From G963663495 sp963663495 (GTDB taxonomy: Bacteria; Bacteroidota; Rhodothermia; Rhodothermales; Bin80): a DNA stretch of 64,000 nt. The position numbers and the translations under genes are program-made. This document shows, piece after piece, positions 54,853 through 63,630 of the stretch. The notes under the pieces are model-generated. The model ran no database searches and had not been told where the DNA came from. It saw only the letters and a list, made by a program, of their open reading frames with translations. Every line of letters begins with the position of its first letter. The stretch's first letter is position 1. The stretch is taken from contig OY760427.1 of NCBI GenBank assembly GCA_963663495.1, positions 1,178,001 through 1,242,000 on the forward strand, written 5' to 3'.

Positions 54853-56127
54853 ATGAATACGGAAGTACAATTTGTTTTCAATACATTCTCATTTCTGATT
54901 TGGGGCGGGCTGGTAATGTGGATGGCAGCGGGATTCACCATGTTGGAGTCCGGCTCCGTTCGTACGAAGAACGCTTCGGTAATTTGCCTGAAGAATATTG
55001 GTCTGTACTCAATAGCAGGGATTGCATTTTACCTTGTGGGGTACAACCTGATGTACGTGGATGTCACGGGGTGGATCGGTAAGCTCGGGCTTTTTTACAA
55101 GTCATCGGCGGCAGAGGTGGCGCTGCTTAACGGAGACGAGTCGGCATTGGCGGAAGTAGCAGGTGAGGGCTATTCCGTGATGTCGGACTGGTTTTTCCAG
55201 ATGGTGTTTGTGGCTACGGCCGCCTCAATCGTTTCTGGCGCATTGGCGGAGCGTGTCAAATTGTGGCCGTTTTTCATTTTCACTACGGTGCTTACCGGTG
55301 TGCTTTATCCGCTGGTAGGTGCTTGGACTTGGGGTGAGGGGTGGTTGTACGACTTGGGATTTATGGACTTTGCGGGATCAACCATTGTTCACAGCACTGG
55401 TGGATGGGCTGCGTTGGCCGGAGCGATTGTCCTTGGAGCGCGAGAGGGGAAGTTCAGGAAAGACGGATCGGTCAATCCTACGCCTCCTTCCAGTGTGCCG
55501 GTTGTTACGCTCGGGGTGTTCATACTGTGGTTCGGCTGGTTTGGCTTCAATGGCGGTTCGCAGCTGGCACTAGGAAGTGCCAGCGATGCTATCTCCATGG
55601 GATTGGTGCTGGTTAACACCAATCTTGCCGCTGCCGCGGGGGTAATGGCCGCCTTGGCCGTCTGCCGTTTTATCTTGGGCCGGTTTGATCTGTTTGCCGT
55701 CCTCAACGGGGCGATTGCAGGTCTTGTAGCCATCACCGCAGGTCCCTCCATGACGGACCACTACTTGGCACTTATCGTAGGTGCTGTTGGCGCAATCATT
55801 TGTGTAGGAACTATCAGGCTGTTGGAGAAGCTTCGTGTGGACGATGTGGTAGGAGCGGTCCCGGCTCACCTCGGTGCTGGAATCTGGGGCACGCTCGCCG
55901 TGAGCTTTACTAGTGGGGGAGAATTCGTTGTGCAGCTTCTAGGCGTGTGTGTTGTGGGCGCTGCTGTATTCGGGGCGTCTCTATTGATCTGGACACTGCT
56001 GGACAACACGCTCGGCGTTCGCGTGTCCAAATCAGTGGAACGGCAGGGGCAGGACAGCGCAGAACTTGGAATTGAAGCCTATCCCGAGTTCGTTCTCATG
56101 CCGGAGAACTTCCCCGAGGACGAGTAG
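54853..56127 (+). CDS. amt: Ammonium transporter
   Basis: About 424 residues with some 11 membrane segments. Family motifs: GFTMLESGSVRTKNAS, DFAGSTIVHSTGGWAALAGA (first pore His) and GAVPAHLGAGIWGTLA (second pore His; many Amt proteins have VHGxGG here). It conducts ammonium/ammonia across the inner membrane. No glnK/PII gene is adjacent. The ATG at 54853 was chosen; a TTG two codons upstream is in frame. A strong bidirectional hairpin terminator follows. Confidence 0.93.
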   Translation: MNTEVQFVFNTFSFLIWGGLVMWMAAGFTMLESGSVRTKNASVICLKNIGLYSIAGIAFYLVGYNLMYVDVTGWIGKLGLFYKSSAAEVALLNGDESALAEVAGEGYSVMSDWFFQMVFVATAASIVSGALAERVKLWPFFIFTTVLTGVLYPLVGAWTWGEGWLYDLGFMDFAGSTIVHSTGGWAALAGAIVLGAREGKFRKDGSVNPTPPSSVPVVTLGVFILWFGWFGFNGGSQLALGSASDAISMGLVLVNTNLAAAAGVMAALAVCRFILGRFDLFAVLNGAIAGLVAITAGPSMTDHYLALIVGAVGAIICVGTIRLLEKLRVDDVVGAVPAHLGAGIWGTLAVSFTSGGEFVVQLLGVCVVGAAVFGASLLIWTLLDNTLGVRVSKSVERQGQDSAELGIEAYPEFVLMPENFPEDE

Positions 56128-56148
56128 ACAAAACTACACGATAACAGG

Positions 56149-56189
56149 CCAGCGGTGCTCGCTCAAACGAGATGAGTGAGCACCGCTGG
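56149..56189. terminator. Bidirectional hairpin terminator between amt and STAS gene
   Basis: CCAGCGGTGCTCGCTC and GAGTGAGCACCGCTGG form a 16-bp stem (one mismatch) with a 9-nt loop. It lies between the convergent amt (plus) and STAS (minus) genes and can serve both. There is no long T-run, but the stem is the strongest in the region. Confidence 0.75.
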
Positions 56190-56206
56190 CGTAGTTGGGG
56201 CTCAGC

Positions 56207-56542
56207 TTACGCCGCCAATGCCTCGGCGCGCGAGTCGTAGATCGAAATAATCTGGTCAAATCCGCTGATGGCAAAAATCTCGCGGATATTGGGGTGCATG
56301 TCGCTTAGAGCTAACTTGCCCTGTTTGGCCTGAATCTGTTTGGCGGCAATCAGCAGTACGCGCATGCCGGAGCTGCTGATGAAGATGAGACGACTGAAGT
56401 CAACGATGATGTTGAGCTCGCCAGCCCGTACATGGTCCATCACAATGCCCTCAAATGCTCGGGCGTTGGCGCTGTCCAGCCGTGAAACGGGCAGTAGCAC
56501 GAGGGTAGTTTCTACGCGTTCTTCCAAGACTTCAATATCCAT
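56207..56542 (-). CDS. STAS anti-anti-sigma factor (module 2)
   Basis: 111 residues. STAS domain with VLLPVSRLDSANARAFEG, the phospho-acceptor serine in RLIFISSSGMRVLL, and EIFAISGFDQIISI. It is the last gene of the second partner-switching set (phosphatase 57003, kinase 56585, STAS 56207), with the STAS gene last instead of in the middle as in module 1. It would be phosphorylated by the adjacent kinase and dephosphorylated by the adjacent phosphatase. Confidence 0.92.
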   Translation of the reverse strand: MDIEVLEERVETTLVLLPVSRLDSANARAFEGIVMDHVRAGELNIIVDFSRLIFISSSGMRVLLIAAKQIQAKQGKLALSDMHPNIREIFAISGFDQIISIYDSRAEALAA

Positions 56543-56584
56543 GGCGTTACTTTCGTTAAGTAAATAGTAGTGGTTGAGAATCGG

Positions 56585-57010
56585 TTACTCAGGCACGATA
56601 TCGTATTCTAACTGCAGCCGATTCCGGTCGTTAATATAGGCATACGATATTCTGTCGGCCTGCGACTTGACCAAGTGCAATCCCAAACCTCCGATCGGGC
56701 GTGAATCAAGTTCTGACGTCGTGTCTGGATGGGTGTCCTGGGTGGGGTCAAAGGGTCTACCATCGGATTCAACGACAAGGAATACGGTCTGGTTTTCCAC
56801 ACGGAGATCAATGTAGATTCGGGGTTGGCCCAGATTGTCAAATTGGCCATGAATGACCGTATTCGTGATCAATTCTTCTAGCGCCAAATTGATCACGAAG
56901 TTCATTTTGAGGCCTAGATTGTAGGCTTCCCCGAATTGCTCTACCGGTCCCGGCAGCGTACGCAGTTCCGAGAGTTTAGCGTTGAGTTCTATTTTGAGTC
57001 GTTCACACAT
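56585..57010 (-). CDS. RsbW-like anti-sigma factor / serine kinase (module 2)
   Basis: 141 residues. GHKL ATPase features: LALEELITNTVIHG (N-box), VESDGRPFDPTQD (G1) and RPIGGLGLHLVKSQAD (G2). The start overlaps the phosphatase stop by 8 bp, so it is translationally coupled. Its sequence is clearly different from the module 1 kinase, suggesting a different partner. The target sigma factor (or other effector) is not in the window. Confidence 0.9.
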   Translation of the reverse strand: MCERLKIELNAKLSELRTLPGPVEQFGEAYNLGLKMNFVINLALEELITNTVIHGQFDNLGQPRIYIDLRVENQTVFLVVESDGRPFDPTQDTHPDTTSELDSRPIGGLGLHLVKSQADRISYAYINDRNRLQLEYDIVPE

Positions 57011-59513
57011 GAGCGTGGTTACCTTTGCGACGTTGTAATACGAGACAGGTCATATCATCTGCTGCGGGAGCACCAACGGAAAACCCATCTATATTGGTCC
57101 ATACCAAGTCTATGATTTCTTCCGGATGGCTGGCACCAGCGGCATTAATTGCGTGTTCGAGGCGTGAGCGCCCGTAGATCTCGCCATCTGTATTTACCAT
57201 GTCTGTCAGGCCATCGGTATACGTGAATAGGGTTTCTCCGGGCTCCAGTACCGTGAATCCGCTGGAGTAGGAATAATCCTTTATCAGGCCCATAGCAAGC
57301 CCGCCCGTTGACTTAAGCAAGCGTCGTGATCCATCGCAAGATAGGATGTAGGGAGGTTCATGTCCCGCGCTCACATATTCGATAACCCCGGTATTCAGGT
57401 TCACCATTCCCAAGAAAGTGGTCACGAACAGCCCCAGAGGGTTCTGGTTGCACAGCCTATCGTTAGCTGCGCCGGCAATCATGCTGAGGGATGCGTTTTG
57501 CTCGGCCATCGCAAATTTAATTGCAGCCTGCGATGCCGCCATAAACAGTGCGGCGGCAACTCCCTTACCGGATACATCGCCGATGGATATGAAGATCTTG
57601 CCATTGGAGGGCTGCATGAAGTCCACAAAGTCGCCCCCGACACGTTGTGCTGGCGTCATGCGAGCGCAAGCGGTGAAGGCTTGATTCTTTACGGTGCCTT
57701 CGCGGATTAGAGCAGCCTGCACGATCTTGGCCATCTCTAAGTCCTGATTGATGGCCTCTTGAGCGCGGCGTAGCTCATGATTGGTAGACTGCAGCTCTTG
57801 TGTCCGTTGCGATACCAAGGTCTCCAATTCTTCCTCACGATTAAACACCTGAGCGCTCATGTCAAGAAACACGCGCGCCAAACTTCCTATCTCGTCGCTT
57901 CGCGTGGACACAGGCCGGACAAGCGACTCATCGGGTTGTTCCCCGCTCTCCACTTCACGGGCTGCGTCTGCGATAACTTCAATGGGAGCTGTCAGCAGGC
58001 GAGCGCCGAAGAATGTGGCCATGGCTGTAAGGCTCAACAGGAACAAGGCAATGAGTGCTGTTCGCTGAGCCTCTGCCTTCACCGTATCCGCGATCGCATC
58101 AAGATTGAGAAAAAAGGCCAGCCCGCCAATAGCAATCTGGCCGGTGTTAATGATGGGGGAAGCGGCCCACACACCGCGGTCGGAAGGGGATCTGAGAGCT
58201 AGGCGCGCGGTGCTTACAACTCTTTCTTCTGCCATAGCAACCCTAAGGAGAGAGTCAGCGTTGGCCGGGAGGTCGCGCGACAGCATGCTGGATTCGTCTG
58301 TTTCTCCCGCGTATCGGGCAAAGGCTGCCAGCTCCTGCGACTGATTAAAAATCCACAAGCCACGTGGCAGCCCATTCTGTACCGTAACATCCGCTTCTTC
58401 CTGGTAAACGGCGTACAGCAGGTTGCCAGAGCTACTCTCAATCGGGATGCCTACCTGTACAACACGATCGGAGCGTGGACGCGTCAGCGTAGCATACTTG
58501 TAACGTTCCGCGCCATTGGCATGTAGTGCCGTCGCGTGCTCCAGAGCAAATTCCGTCCCGTCCAGGACCGGTTCGAGGCTTTCCGCATGGGCAAGCCCGG
58601 TCCTCAGAGCGTCGTCTTCGGGCAGGCTAGAATAGTACAGTTCGGTGCCATTGGAGCTCGCGATGCGAATCTCGCCCACATGAGAAACTTCCACGATCCT
58701 TGAGAGAACGCTGTCAATCCCGGCCGGGCTCCGCTGGGAAGCCTCCAGAGCGTCCACAAGATGATCCAGCATGGTTGCCTCAACGAGCAAATTCTGACCG
58801 AGTATGCCTTCAATTATTGCGGAAACGTCCGTGCGCTCCGTGGCATATTGGTTGCTCAATATTTCCTGATCGGTGAAGACGAGCTCGTTTCCGACCTGAA
58901 CGATTCTCGGTTGGTCGACTCCCGAGACGCCCACATACTTGTAGACCTTGTTGTCAATTTCGCGAACCTGCGCAGGCTGGGTAATGACGGCTGCACTGTC
59001 TAACGGCGCGGTCAGCAACGGATAAAATTTTGATGCCTGAGGCTGCTCTGCAGGGTCAGGGCTGAACTTGAACGGGATGAGTTCGCCGGCATTGGGGCCA
59101 TCCGGAAAACGGATGTTGGTTAGGTATGAAAAGCCCTCGGTGTCGGTGATCCAAAACTCGTCAAGAATGGTTTCCTCCGTTATGGAGGTAAGGATTTCCA
59201 CAACATACGTGGTATCATACCCGGCATCAGCGGCCGCAGCGACCAACTGGGCGGCAATATGGCCCTGACCTTCCATGGGGCCATTCAGTGTGGCATTGAT
59301 GGTCCGCATCACATTGGCTAGCGAGATCTCTCCCTTATCTGCAAAATCTGCGGCTAGGAGGTCTGCCAGTTGGACAGCATAGCGCTCTGCCTCGACGCGC
59401 AGCGCCGATGATGTCTGGTATAGCAGAGTGACGGACGTAACCAGCACAGTCCCAATTAATAGAGACGATGTGGCGATAAAAACACGCGGTGCGAGGCGAA
59501 GTCGTTTTAGCAC
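57003..59513 (-). CDS. Membrane sensor PP2C (SpoIIE/RsbU) phosphatase with extracytoplasmic sensor and HAMP (module 2)
   Basis: About 836 residues. Layout: a membrane segment (VFIATSSLLIGTVLVTSVTLL), a large extracytoplasmic sensor region of ~480 residues, probably Cache-like (FWITDTEGFSYLTNI, later GVWAASPIINTGQIAIGG), a second membrane segment (RTALIALFLLSLTAMATFFGARLL), HAMP, a coiled coil (EELETLVSQRTQELQSTNHE), and the PP2C phosphatase (VGGDFVDFM, FISIGDVSGKGVAAALFMA, GETLFTYTDGLTDM, APAADDMTCLVL). It should pass an external signal to the STAS/kinase pair. The frame is open to 59681 inside the M20 gene; GTG at 59513 is the likely start. Confidence 0.88.
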   Translation of the reverse strand: MLKRLRLAPRVFIATSSLLIGTVLVTSVTLLYQTSSALRVEAERYAVQLADLLAADFADKGEISLANVMRTINATLNGPMEGQGHIAAQLVAAAADAGYDTTYVVEILTSITEETILDEFWITDTEGFSYLTNIRFPDGPNAGELIPFKFSPDPAEQPQASKFYPLLTAPLDSAAVITQPAQVREIDNKVYKYVGVSGVDQPRIVQVGNELVFTDQEILSNQYATERTDVSAIIEGILGQNLLVEATMLDHLVDALEASQRSPAGIDSVLSRIVEVSHVGEIRIASSNGTELYYSSLPEDDALRTGLAHAESLEPVLDGTEFALEHATALHANGAERYKYATLTRPRSDRVVQVGIPIESSSGNLLYAVYQEEADVTVQNGLPRGLWIFNQSQELAAFARYAGETDESSMLSRDLPANADSLLRVAMAEERVVSTARLALRSPSDRGVWAASPIINTGQIAIGGLAFFLNLDAIADTVKAEAQRTALIALFLLSLTAMATFFGARLLTAPIEVIADAAREVESGEQPDESLVRPVSTRSDEIGSLARVFLDMSAQVFNREEELETLVSQRTQELQSTNHELRRAQEAINQDLEMAKIVQAALIREGTVKNQAFTACARMTPAQRVGGDFVDFMQPSNGKIFISIGDVSGKGVAAALFMAASQAAIKFAMAEQNASLSMIAGAANDRLCNQNPLGLFVTTFLGMVNLNTGVIEYVSAGHEPPYILSCDGSRRLLKSTGGLAMGLIKDYSYSSGFTVLEPGETLFTYTDGLTDMVNTDGEIYGRSRLEHAINAAGASHPEEIIDLVWTNIDGFSVGAPAADDMTCLVLQRRKGNHAHV

Positions 59514-59610
59514 GATTGTCTTGGGCTCCTGCCTGCGGGGCCGATAAAATGTAAGTACAAAAAAGCAAGGTACGATTTTCGTACAATCTGCGCGCAATTG
59601 CAACGGTTCC

Positions 59611-60780
59611 TCAAGGCTCTTGCAATTGCATCCATGCCAGATAGGCCATAAAGCCCGTTGTCGTAGCAAGTACCTGCTCATCTACCGTGAACCGAGGCGT
59701 ATGCAGGGCGTGTGGGCATCCGGCTCCCACAAGGTAAAAGGTACCAGGAACCCGTTGGAGAAAGTATGCAAAGTCTTCACAGCCGAGCCACTGGTCTGCC
59801 TCAAGCGTGCGCGACGCTCCTACGTAATTGTGCGCGGCACGGCGCACGAGTGCGGCTGCATCCGGGTGATTATACACAACGGGTGGCCCTTGGCGAATAT
59901 CTACATCGGCGGTGGCTCCGTGTGCCTGTGCAGTGTGTTGAGTCACTTGGCGGATACGGTCATGGGCCCTCACACGCCAGTCTTCGTCCATGGCGCGAAA
60001 CGTGCCTTCAAGGAGGACCTCGCTAGGAATAATATTGGTAGCGCCTAGTGCCACAATCCTTCCGATGGACAGCACGCTTGGCACCGTGGGCGGGCAGTGA
60101 CGGCTCACTAGGCTTTGCAAAGCGACGACTACTTGGGCGGCAGCGAGTACCATGTCGCCGGATAGCGTGTGCGGCTCGGCGGCGTGTCCACCCGTGCCTG
60201 TCACCTTGATGCGAATCTCGTCTGCGGAGGCCATGAAGTTACCGCCGCGCACCGCAATGGTACCCGTCGGCAGCGCAGGATAGACATGCTGCCCGAATGC
60301 AGTGCATCGCTTACCATCCAAAATACCCTCAGTGATCATTGCATGAGCTCCACTGGGCAATGCCTCCTCGGATGGCTGGAACACGAAGCGAACCCTGCCG
60401 CTTATATGGTCGCGCAACCGGTGTAATATCAGGGCGGTGCCGAGCAGCGAGGATGTGTGCGCATCGTGTCCGCAGGCATGCATGACGCCGCAATGCTGTG
60501 AACTGAAGTCAAGGCCGGTAGCCTCCTGGATGGGTAGCGCGTCCATGTCCGCCCGCAATACCACGGTTGGACCGGATGCCGCACCCTCTAAAGTTGCAAC
60601 CACGCCGGTACCGGCAACCCGGTCTCGTACCGGCAGCCCGAGTGGGCGAAGTGTGTTACAGACTAGTTGCGCGGTACCCCGTTCTTCGTACGCCAACTCC
60701 GGATGCCGGTGGATCAAACGCCGCAGCCGCACAACCTCCGGAAAGAACTGGTCTGCAAGCCTCTTGCAGTCGTCTACCAT
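59611..60780 (-). CDS. M20-family amidohydrolase (N-acyl amino acid / hippurate hydrolase type)
   Basis: 389 residues. Cytoplasmic metallo-amidohydrolase of the M20D type. RRLIHRHPELAYEE opens it; VVLRADMDALPIQE and the metal-binding MHACGHDAHTSSLLG follow, then FQPSEEALPSGAHAMI (catalytic and ligand Glu), the dimerisation domain with GTGGHAAEPH, and a final ligand His in GAGCPHALHTPRF. It would remove acyl groups from amino acids. It starts 6 bp after the DUF58 stop. Confidence 0.9.
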   Translation of the reverse strand: MVDDCKRLADQFFPEVVRLRRLIHRHPELAYEERGTAQLVCNTLRPLGLPVRDRVAGTGVVATLEGAASGPTVVLRADMDALPIQEATGLDFSSQHCGVMHACGHDAHTSSLLGTALILHRLRDHISGRVRFVFQPSEEALPSGAHAMITEGILDGKRCTAFGQHVYPALPTGTIAVRGGNFMASADEIRIKVTGTGGHAAEPHTLSGDMVLAAAQVVVALQSLVSRHCPPTVPSVLSIGRIVALGATNIIPSEVLLEGTFRAMDEDWRVRAHDRIRQVTQHTAQAHGATADVDIRQGPPVVYNHPDAAALVRRAAHNYVGASRTLEADQWLGCEDFAYFLQRVPGTFYLVGAGCPHALHTPRFTVDEQVLATTTGFMAYLAWMQLQEP

Positions 60781-60785
60781 GTCTG

Positions 60786-61721
60786 CTACCGCAGCTTGTT
60801 TCGCTTGTTGAGGTAGGCCATCAGGGCGGTGCCATAGGATTCACCTGTATCAAGCTCCTCGAACTCCACGCTTTGCTCCAGACACCGGCGGCGGAACGAT
60901 TGGCTGAAGTCTTTGGCGGCGCGAACAAAAGCCTGGCGTAGCCGCGCCGGATGCACTGCTAGTTCTTGACCAGTCTCCATATCGCGTAGGACCGTGGGGA
61001 CATCGTCGAAGGAAAAGTCGCGCTCCGTCTCGTTATCAAGTATACGGAATAGCAGTACCTCGTGTCCTCGGTGTCGTAGGTGCCGCAGCGCTCGAATAAG
61101 ATCCGTTGCATCGCCGATGTTCTCCATCAGGTCGGTAATGACGATTACGAAGGAGCGCCTGCTAATGCGCTCAGCCACCTCGTGTAACGCACTGGCCGCA
61201 TTCGTCCGCCGGTTGGTATTGTCCATCGCGGTGAAACGTTCCAGCTCTGCAAGAAGGCGGCGAAGGTAGCTGGAAGAGCTTCGAGGCCGTAGCAGCGTAT
61301 GGACTCGTTCGTCAAAGCCAATGAGCCCCGTAGCATCCCGCTGGCGGATCATCAGAAAATGCAGTGCAGCAGCAAGGTATGCGCCGTACTCCAGCTTTGT
61401 CAGCTGGGCTTTGCCACGATAGCGCATGGAGGGCGACGTATCCAGCACGACAAACTGTCGCATGTTGGTTTCCTCCTCGTACTGCTTTACATAATGACGA
61501 TCGGTTTTTCCATATACTTTCCAATCCACATGGCGCAGTTCATCTCCGGGGTTGTACGGTCGGTGTTCGGCAAACTCAACGGAGAAGCCATGGTATGGGC
61601 TACGGTGCAGTCCTGTGATGAACCCTTCGACCGCGAGGCGTGCGCGCAGGTCCATGGATTTAAGCCGCGAAATCACATGCGGATCCAAGTAACGAAGCGA
61701 ACTCTCCGGGATTGTAGGCAT
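60786..61721 (-). CDS. DUF58 protein with von Willebrand A-like domain
   Basis: About 311 residues. The DUF58 motif FAEHRPYNPGDELRHVDWKV, then a vWA-like core with the MIDAS-type FVVLDTSPSMRY and VIVITDLMENIGD. DUF58 proteins usually accompany MoxR AAA ATPases as chaperone-like pairs; no MoxR gene is present here. The start at 61721 fits the usual N-terminus (RYLDPHVISRLKSMDLRARLAVEGF); an ATG at 61790 is in frame. Divergent from pyrR, leading a minus-strand series with the M20 gene and partner-switching module 2. Confidence 0.88.
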   Translation of the reverse strand: MPTIPESSLRYLDPHVISRLKSMDLRARLAVEGFITGLHRSPYHGFSVEFAEHRPYNPGDELRHVDWKVYGKTDRHYVKQYEEETNMRQFVVLDTSPSMRYRGKAQLTKLEYGAYLAAALHFLMIRQRDATGLIGFDERVHTLLRPRSSSSYLRRLLAELERFTAMDNTNRRTNAASALHEVAERISRRSFVIVITDLMENIGDATDLIRALRHLRHRGHEVLLFRILDNETERDFSFDDVPTVLRDMETGQELAVHPARLRQAFVRAAKDFSQSFRRRCLEQSVEFEELDTGESYGTALMAYLNKRNKLR

Positions 61722-61866
61722 GGGTGTGTGCAAAAACAGTCGAGAATGTACGGGAAGTTCACCAGCGGTTCCGGTAGCCCCTCCGGGCATATAGCAGTAA
61801 AATGGGGTAATTTGATGGCATCAACACCGCGCACGTGTGTGCTAAGGGACAGACTCGTACTTATTG

Positions 61867-62460
61867 ATGGTCGCAGAACCGCAGGACCGGGTTAAGGCGC
61901 AGCTGATGGATAGCGGAGACCTGGACCGAACGCTGGCGCGTATGGCCCGCCGCATAGCTGAACTAATGGACCCTGGAGCACCGGAATCCATGGCACTTAT
62001 CGGTATGCAGACGCGGGGGGTCCATGTGGCTCGCCGGCTGCAGGCCATGATCGGCCAGTTTGAAGGCATTGAGTTGCCGCTCGGGATTCTGGATGTTACC
62101 ATGTACCGGGATGATCTTCGACAGCTCGCGTATACACACCATGTACGGGCAACGCGAATAGCGTTCGATGTTACCGACCGTCACCTTGTCCTCATTGACG
62201 ATGTCCTGTACACGGGCAGGACGGCCCGTGCTGCGATGGACGCGCTGATGGATGTAGGCAGGCCGGCAAGTATTCGCCTGCTGATAGTAATTGACCGAGG
62301 ATGGCGCGAGCTTCCGATCCGCGCGGATATTGTTGGGCGTGATATTCCTACGATACCCGGCGAAGAGGTGCGCGTTCGACTACGAGAATGTGACGGGGTA
62401 GACGGTGTGTGGCTTGTAGAAACCTCCAAGCCCGCTACTGTACATCCGCGGGAGACGTGA
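61867..62460 (+). CDS. pyrR: PyrR bifunctional regulator / uracil phosphoribosyltransferase
   Basis: About 197 residues. The PRPP-binding motif is VLIDDVLYTGRTARAA, preceded by LGILDVTMYRDDL and IGMQTRGV, the PyrR signatures. In Gram-positives PyrR binds pyr mRNA to control attenuation; here it may be regulatory or a weak UPRTase. No classical PyrR-binding loop was recognised upstream. The stop overlaps the pyrB ATG (TGATG). A TTG one codon upstream could also start. Confidence 0.93.
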   Translation: MVAEPQDRVKAQLMDSGDLDRTLARMARRIAELMDPGAPESMALIGMQTRGVHVARRLQAMIGQFEGIELPLGILDVTMYRDDLRQLAYTHHVRATRIAFDVTDRHLVLIDDVLYTGRTARAAMDALMDVGRPASIRLLIVIDRGWRELPIRADIVGRDIPTIPGEEVRVRLRECDGVDGVWLVETSKPATVHPRET

Positions 62461-63404
62461 TGGCTACACCTGTCGTGGCGGAGTCCCTGAGTTGCAGGCA
62501 CCTCTTGGGGCTCGAAGATGTACGTCGCGATGAAATCCAGCTGATACTGCAGACGGCCAGGGAGTTCAGGAAGGTGCTGGAACGCCCTATTCGCCAGGTG
62601 CCAGCCCTACGCGGCGTTACGGTCGTTAACTTGTTTTTTGAACCCTCTACGCGTACGCGAATTTCTTTTGAGCTTGCTGAGCAGCGTCTGTCGGCCTCTA
62701 CGATCAGCATGGCTGCCATCGGGTCCTCGGTAGCAAAGGGAGAGACGCTAAAGGACACGGCGCGAACTCTGGAGGCCATGAAAGTTGATATGGCTGTCGT
62801 GCGGCACGAATCCCCCGGCGCGCCTCACTTTCTCACGCGATGTATTGACGCGCAGATCATCAATGCGGGGGACGGAGCTCACGAGCATCCCACGCAGGCG
62901 CTGCTTGACTTGATGACCATCAGCGAATACTGTTCCGATCTGGGGGGGTTGCGTGTGTCCATCATCGGCGATATCGCACACAGCCGTGTGGCGCGTTCCA
63001 ATATTTTCGGGCTGCGGACCATGGGGGCGGAGGTGACACTTTGTGCGCCGCGGACGCTTCTGCCATTGGGTGTGGAGCATATGGGGGTCCGCGTGACGCA
63101 CCGGATCAATGAAGCTCTTGAGGGTTGCGATGTGGCTATGGCGCTTCGCATGCAGCTGGAGCGCCAGCGTGTCAGCCTCGTTCCCAGTATTCGTGAGTAC
63201 CACCAGATCTTCGGAATCCGCATGGTGCATCTGGAGCAGAACCCGGAATTGCTCGTCATGCATCCTGGTCCCGTTAATCGCGGTGTTGAGCTGGCCTCTG
63301 ACGTGGTGGACCATGAGCGTTCGATCATTCTGGACCAAGTCACCAATGGTGTAGCGGTTCGCATGGCAGTCGTGTATCTCCTTGCGTCGCGCATGGACGA
63401 CTAG
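62460..63404 (+). CDS. pyrB: Aspartate carbamoyltransferase catalytic subunit
   Basis: 314 residues. It makes carbamoyl-aspartate in pyrimidine synthesis. Motifs: carbamoyl-phosphate-binding FFEPSTRTRISFE, GDGAHEHPTQALLDL, and VMHPGPVNRG near the C-terminus. Normal length for the catalytic chain. It is co-translated with pyrR (TGATG overlap), the order seen in many bacteria with PyrR. No pyrI or pyrC gene follows in the window; a TnpB element lies 226 bp downstream. Confidence 0.97.
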   Translation: MATPVVAESLSCRHLLGLEDVRRDEIQLILQTAREFRKVLERPIRQVPALRGVTVVNLFFEPSTRTRISFELAEQRLSASTISMAAIGSSVAKGETLKDTARTLEAMKVDMAVVRHESPGAPHFLTRCIDAQIINAGDGAHEHPTQALLDLMTISEYCSDLGGLRVSIIGDIAHSRVARSNIFGLRTMGAEVTLCAPRTLLPLGVEHMGVRVTHRINEALEGCDVAMALRMQLERQRVSLVPSIREYHQIFGIRMVHLEQNPELLVMHPGPVNRGVELASDVVDHERSIILDQVTNGVAVRMAVVYLLASRMDD

Positions 63405-63630
63405 AGTATTTGTGGCAGGAGACAAATAATCTTGTTCTGAAGCGGTCGTGACCATCGCGGCCATGGATGTTCAGGTTTCAGGGATGTTAGTGGTGGTAGT
63501 AACACGGGCATGACGAAAGCTTGGGCGTATAGGAATGTACGGTTGCAGTTTAGCGTGCACGCTGCCTGCACTAAGGAACCTGCCCCCATTTCGTTGGCCT
63601 CTTCCTGTATGCACGGGCCTAAGAAAGAAT

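Noticed and set aside
61800..61866. PyrR-binding attenuator upstream of pyrR
   Set aside because: No anti-terminator/terminator pair or PyrR-binding-loop consensus could be recognised in the short leader.
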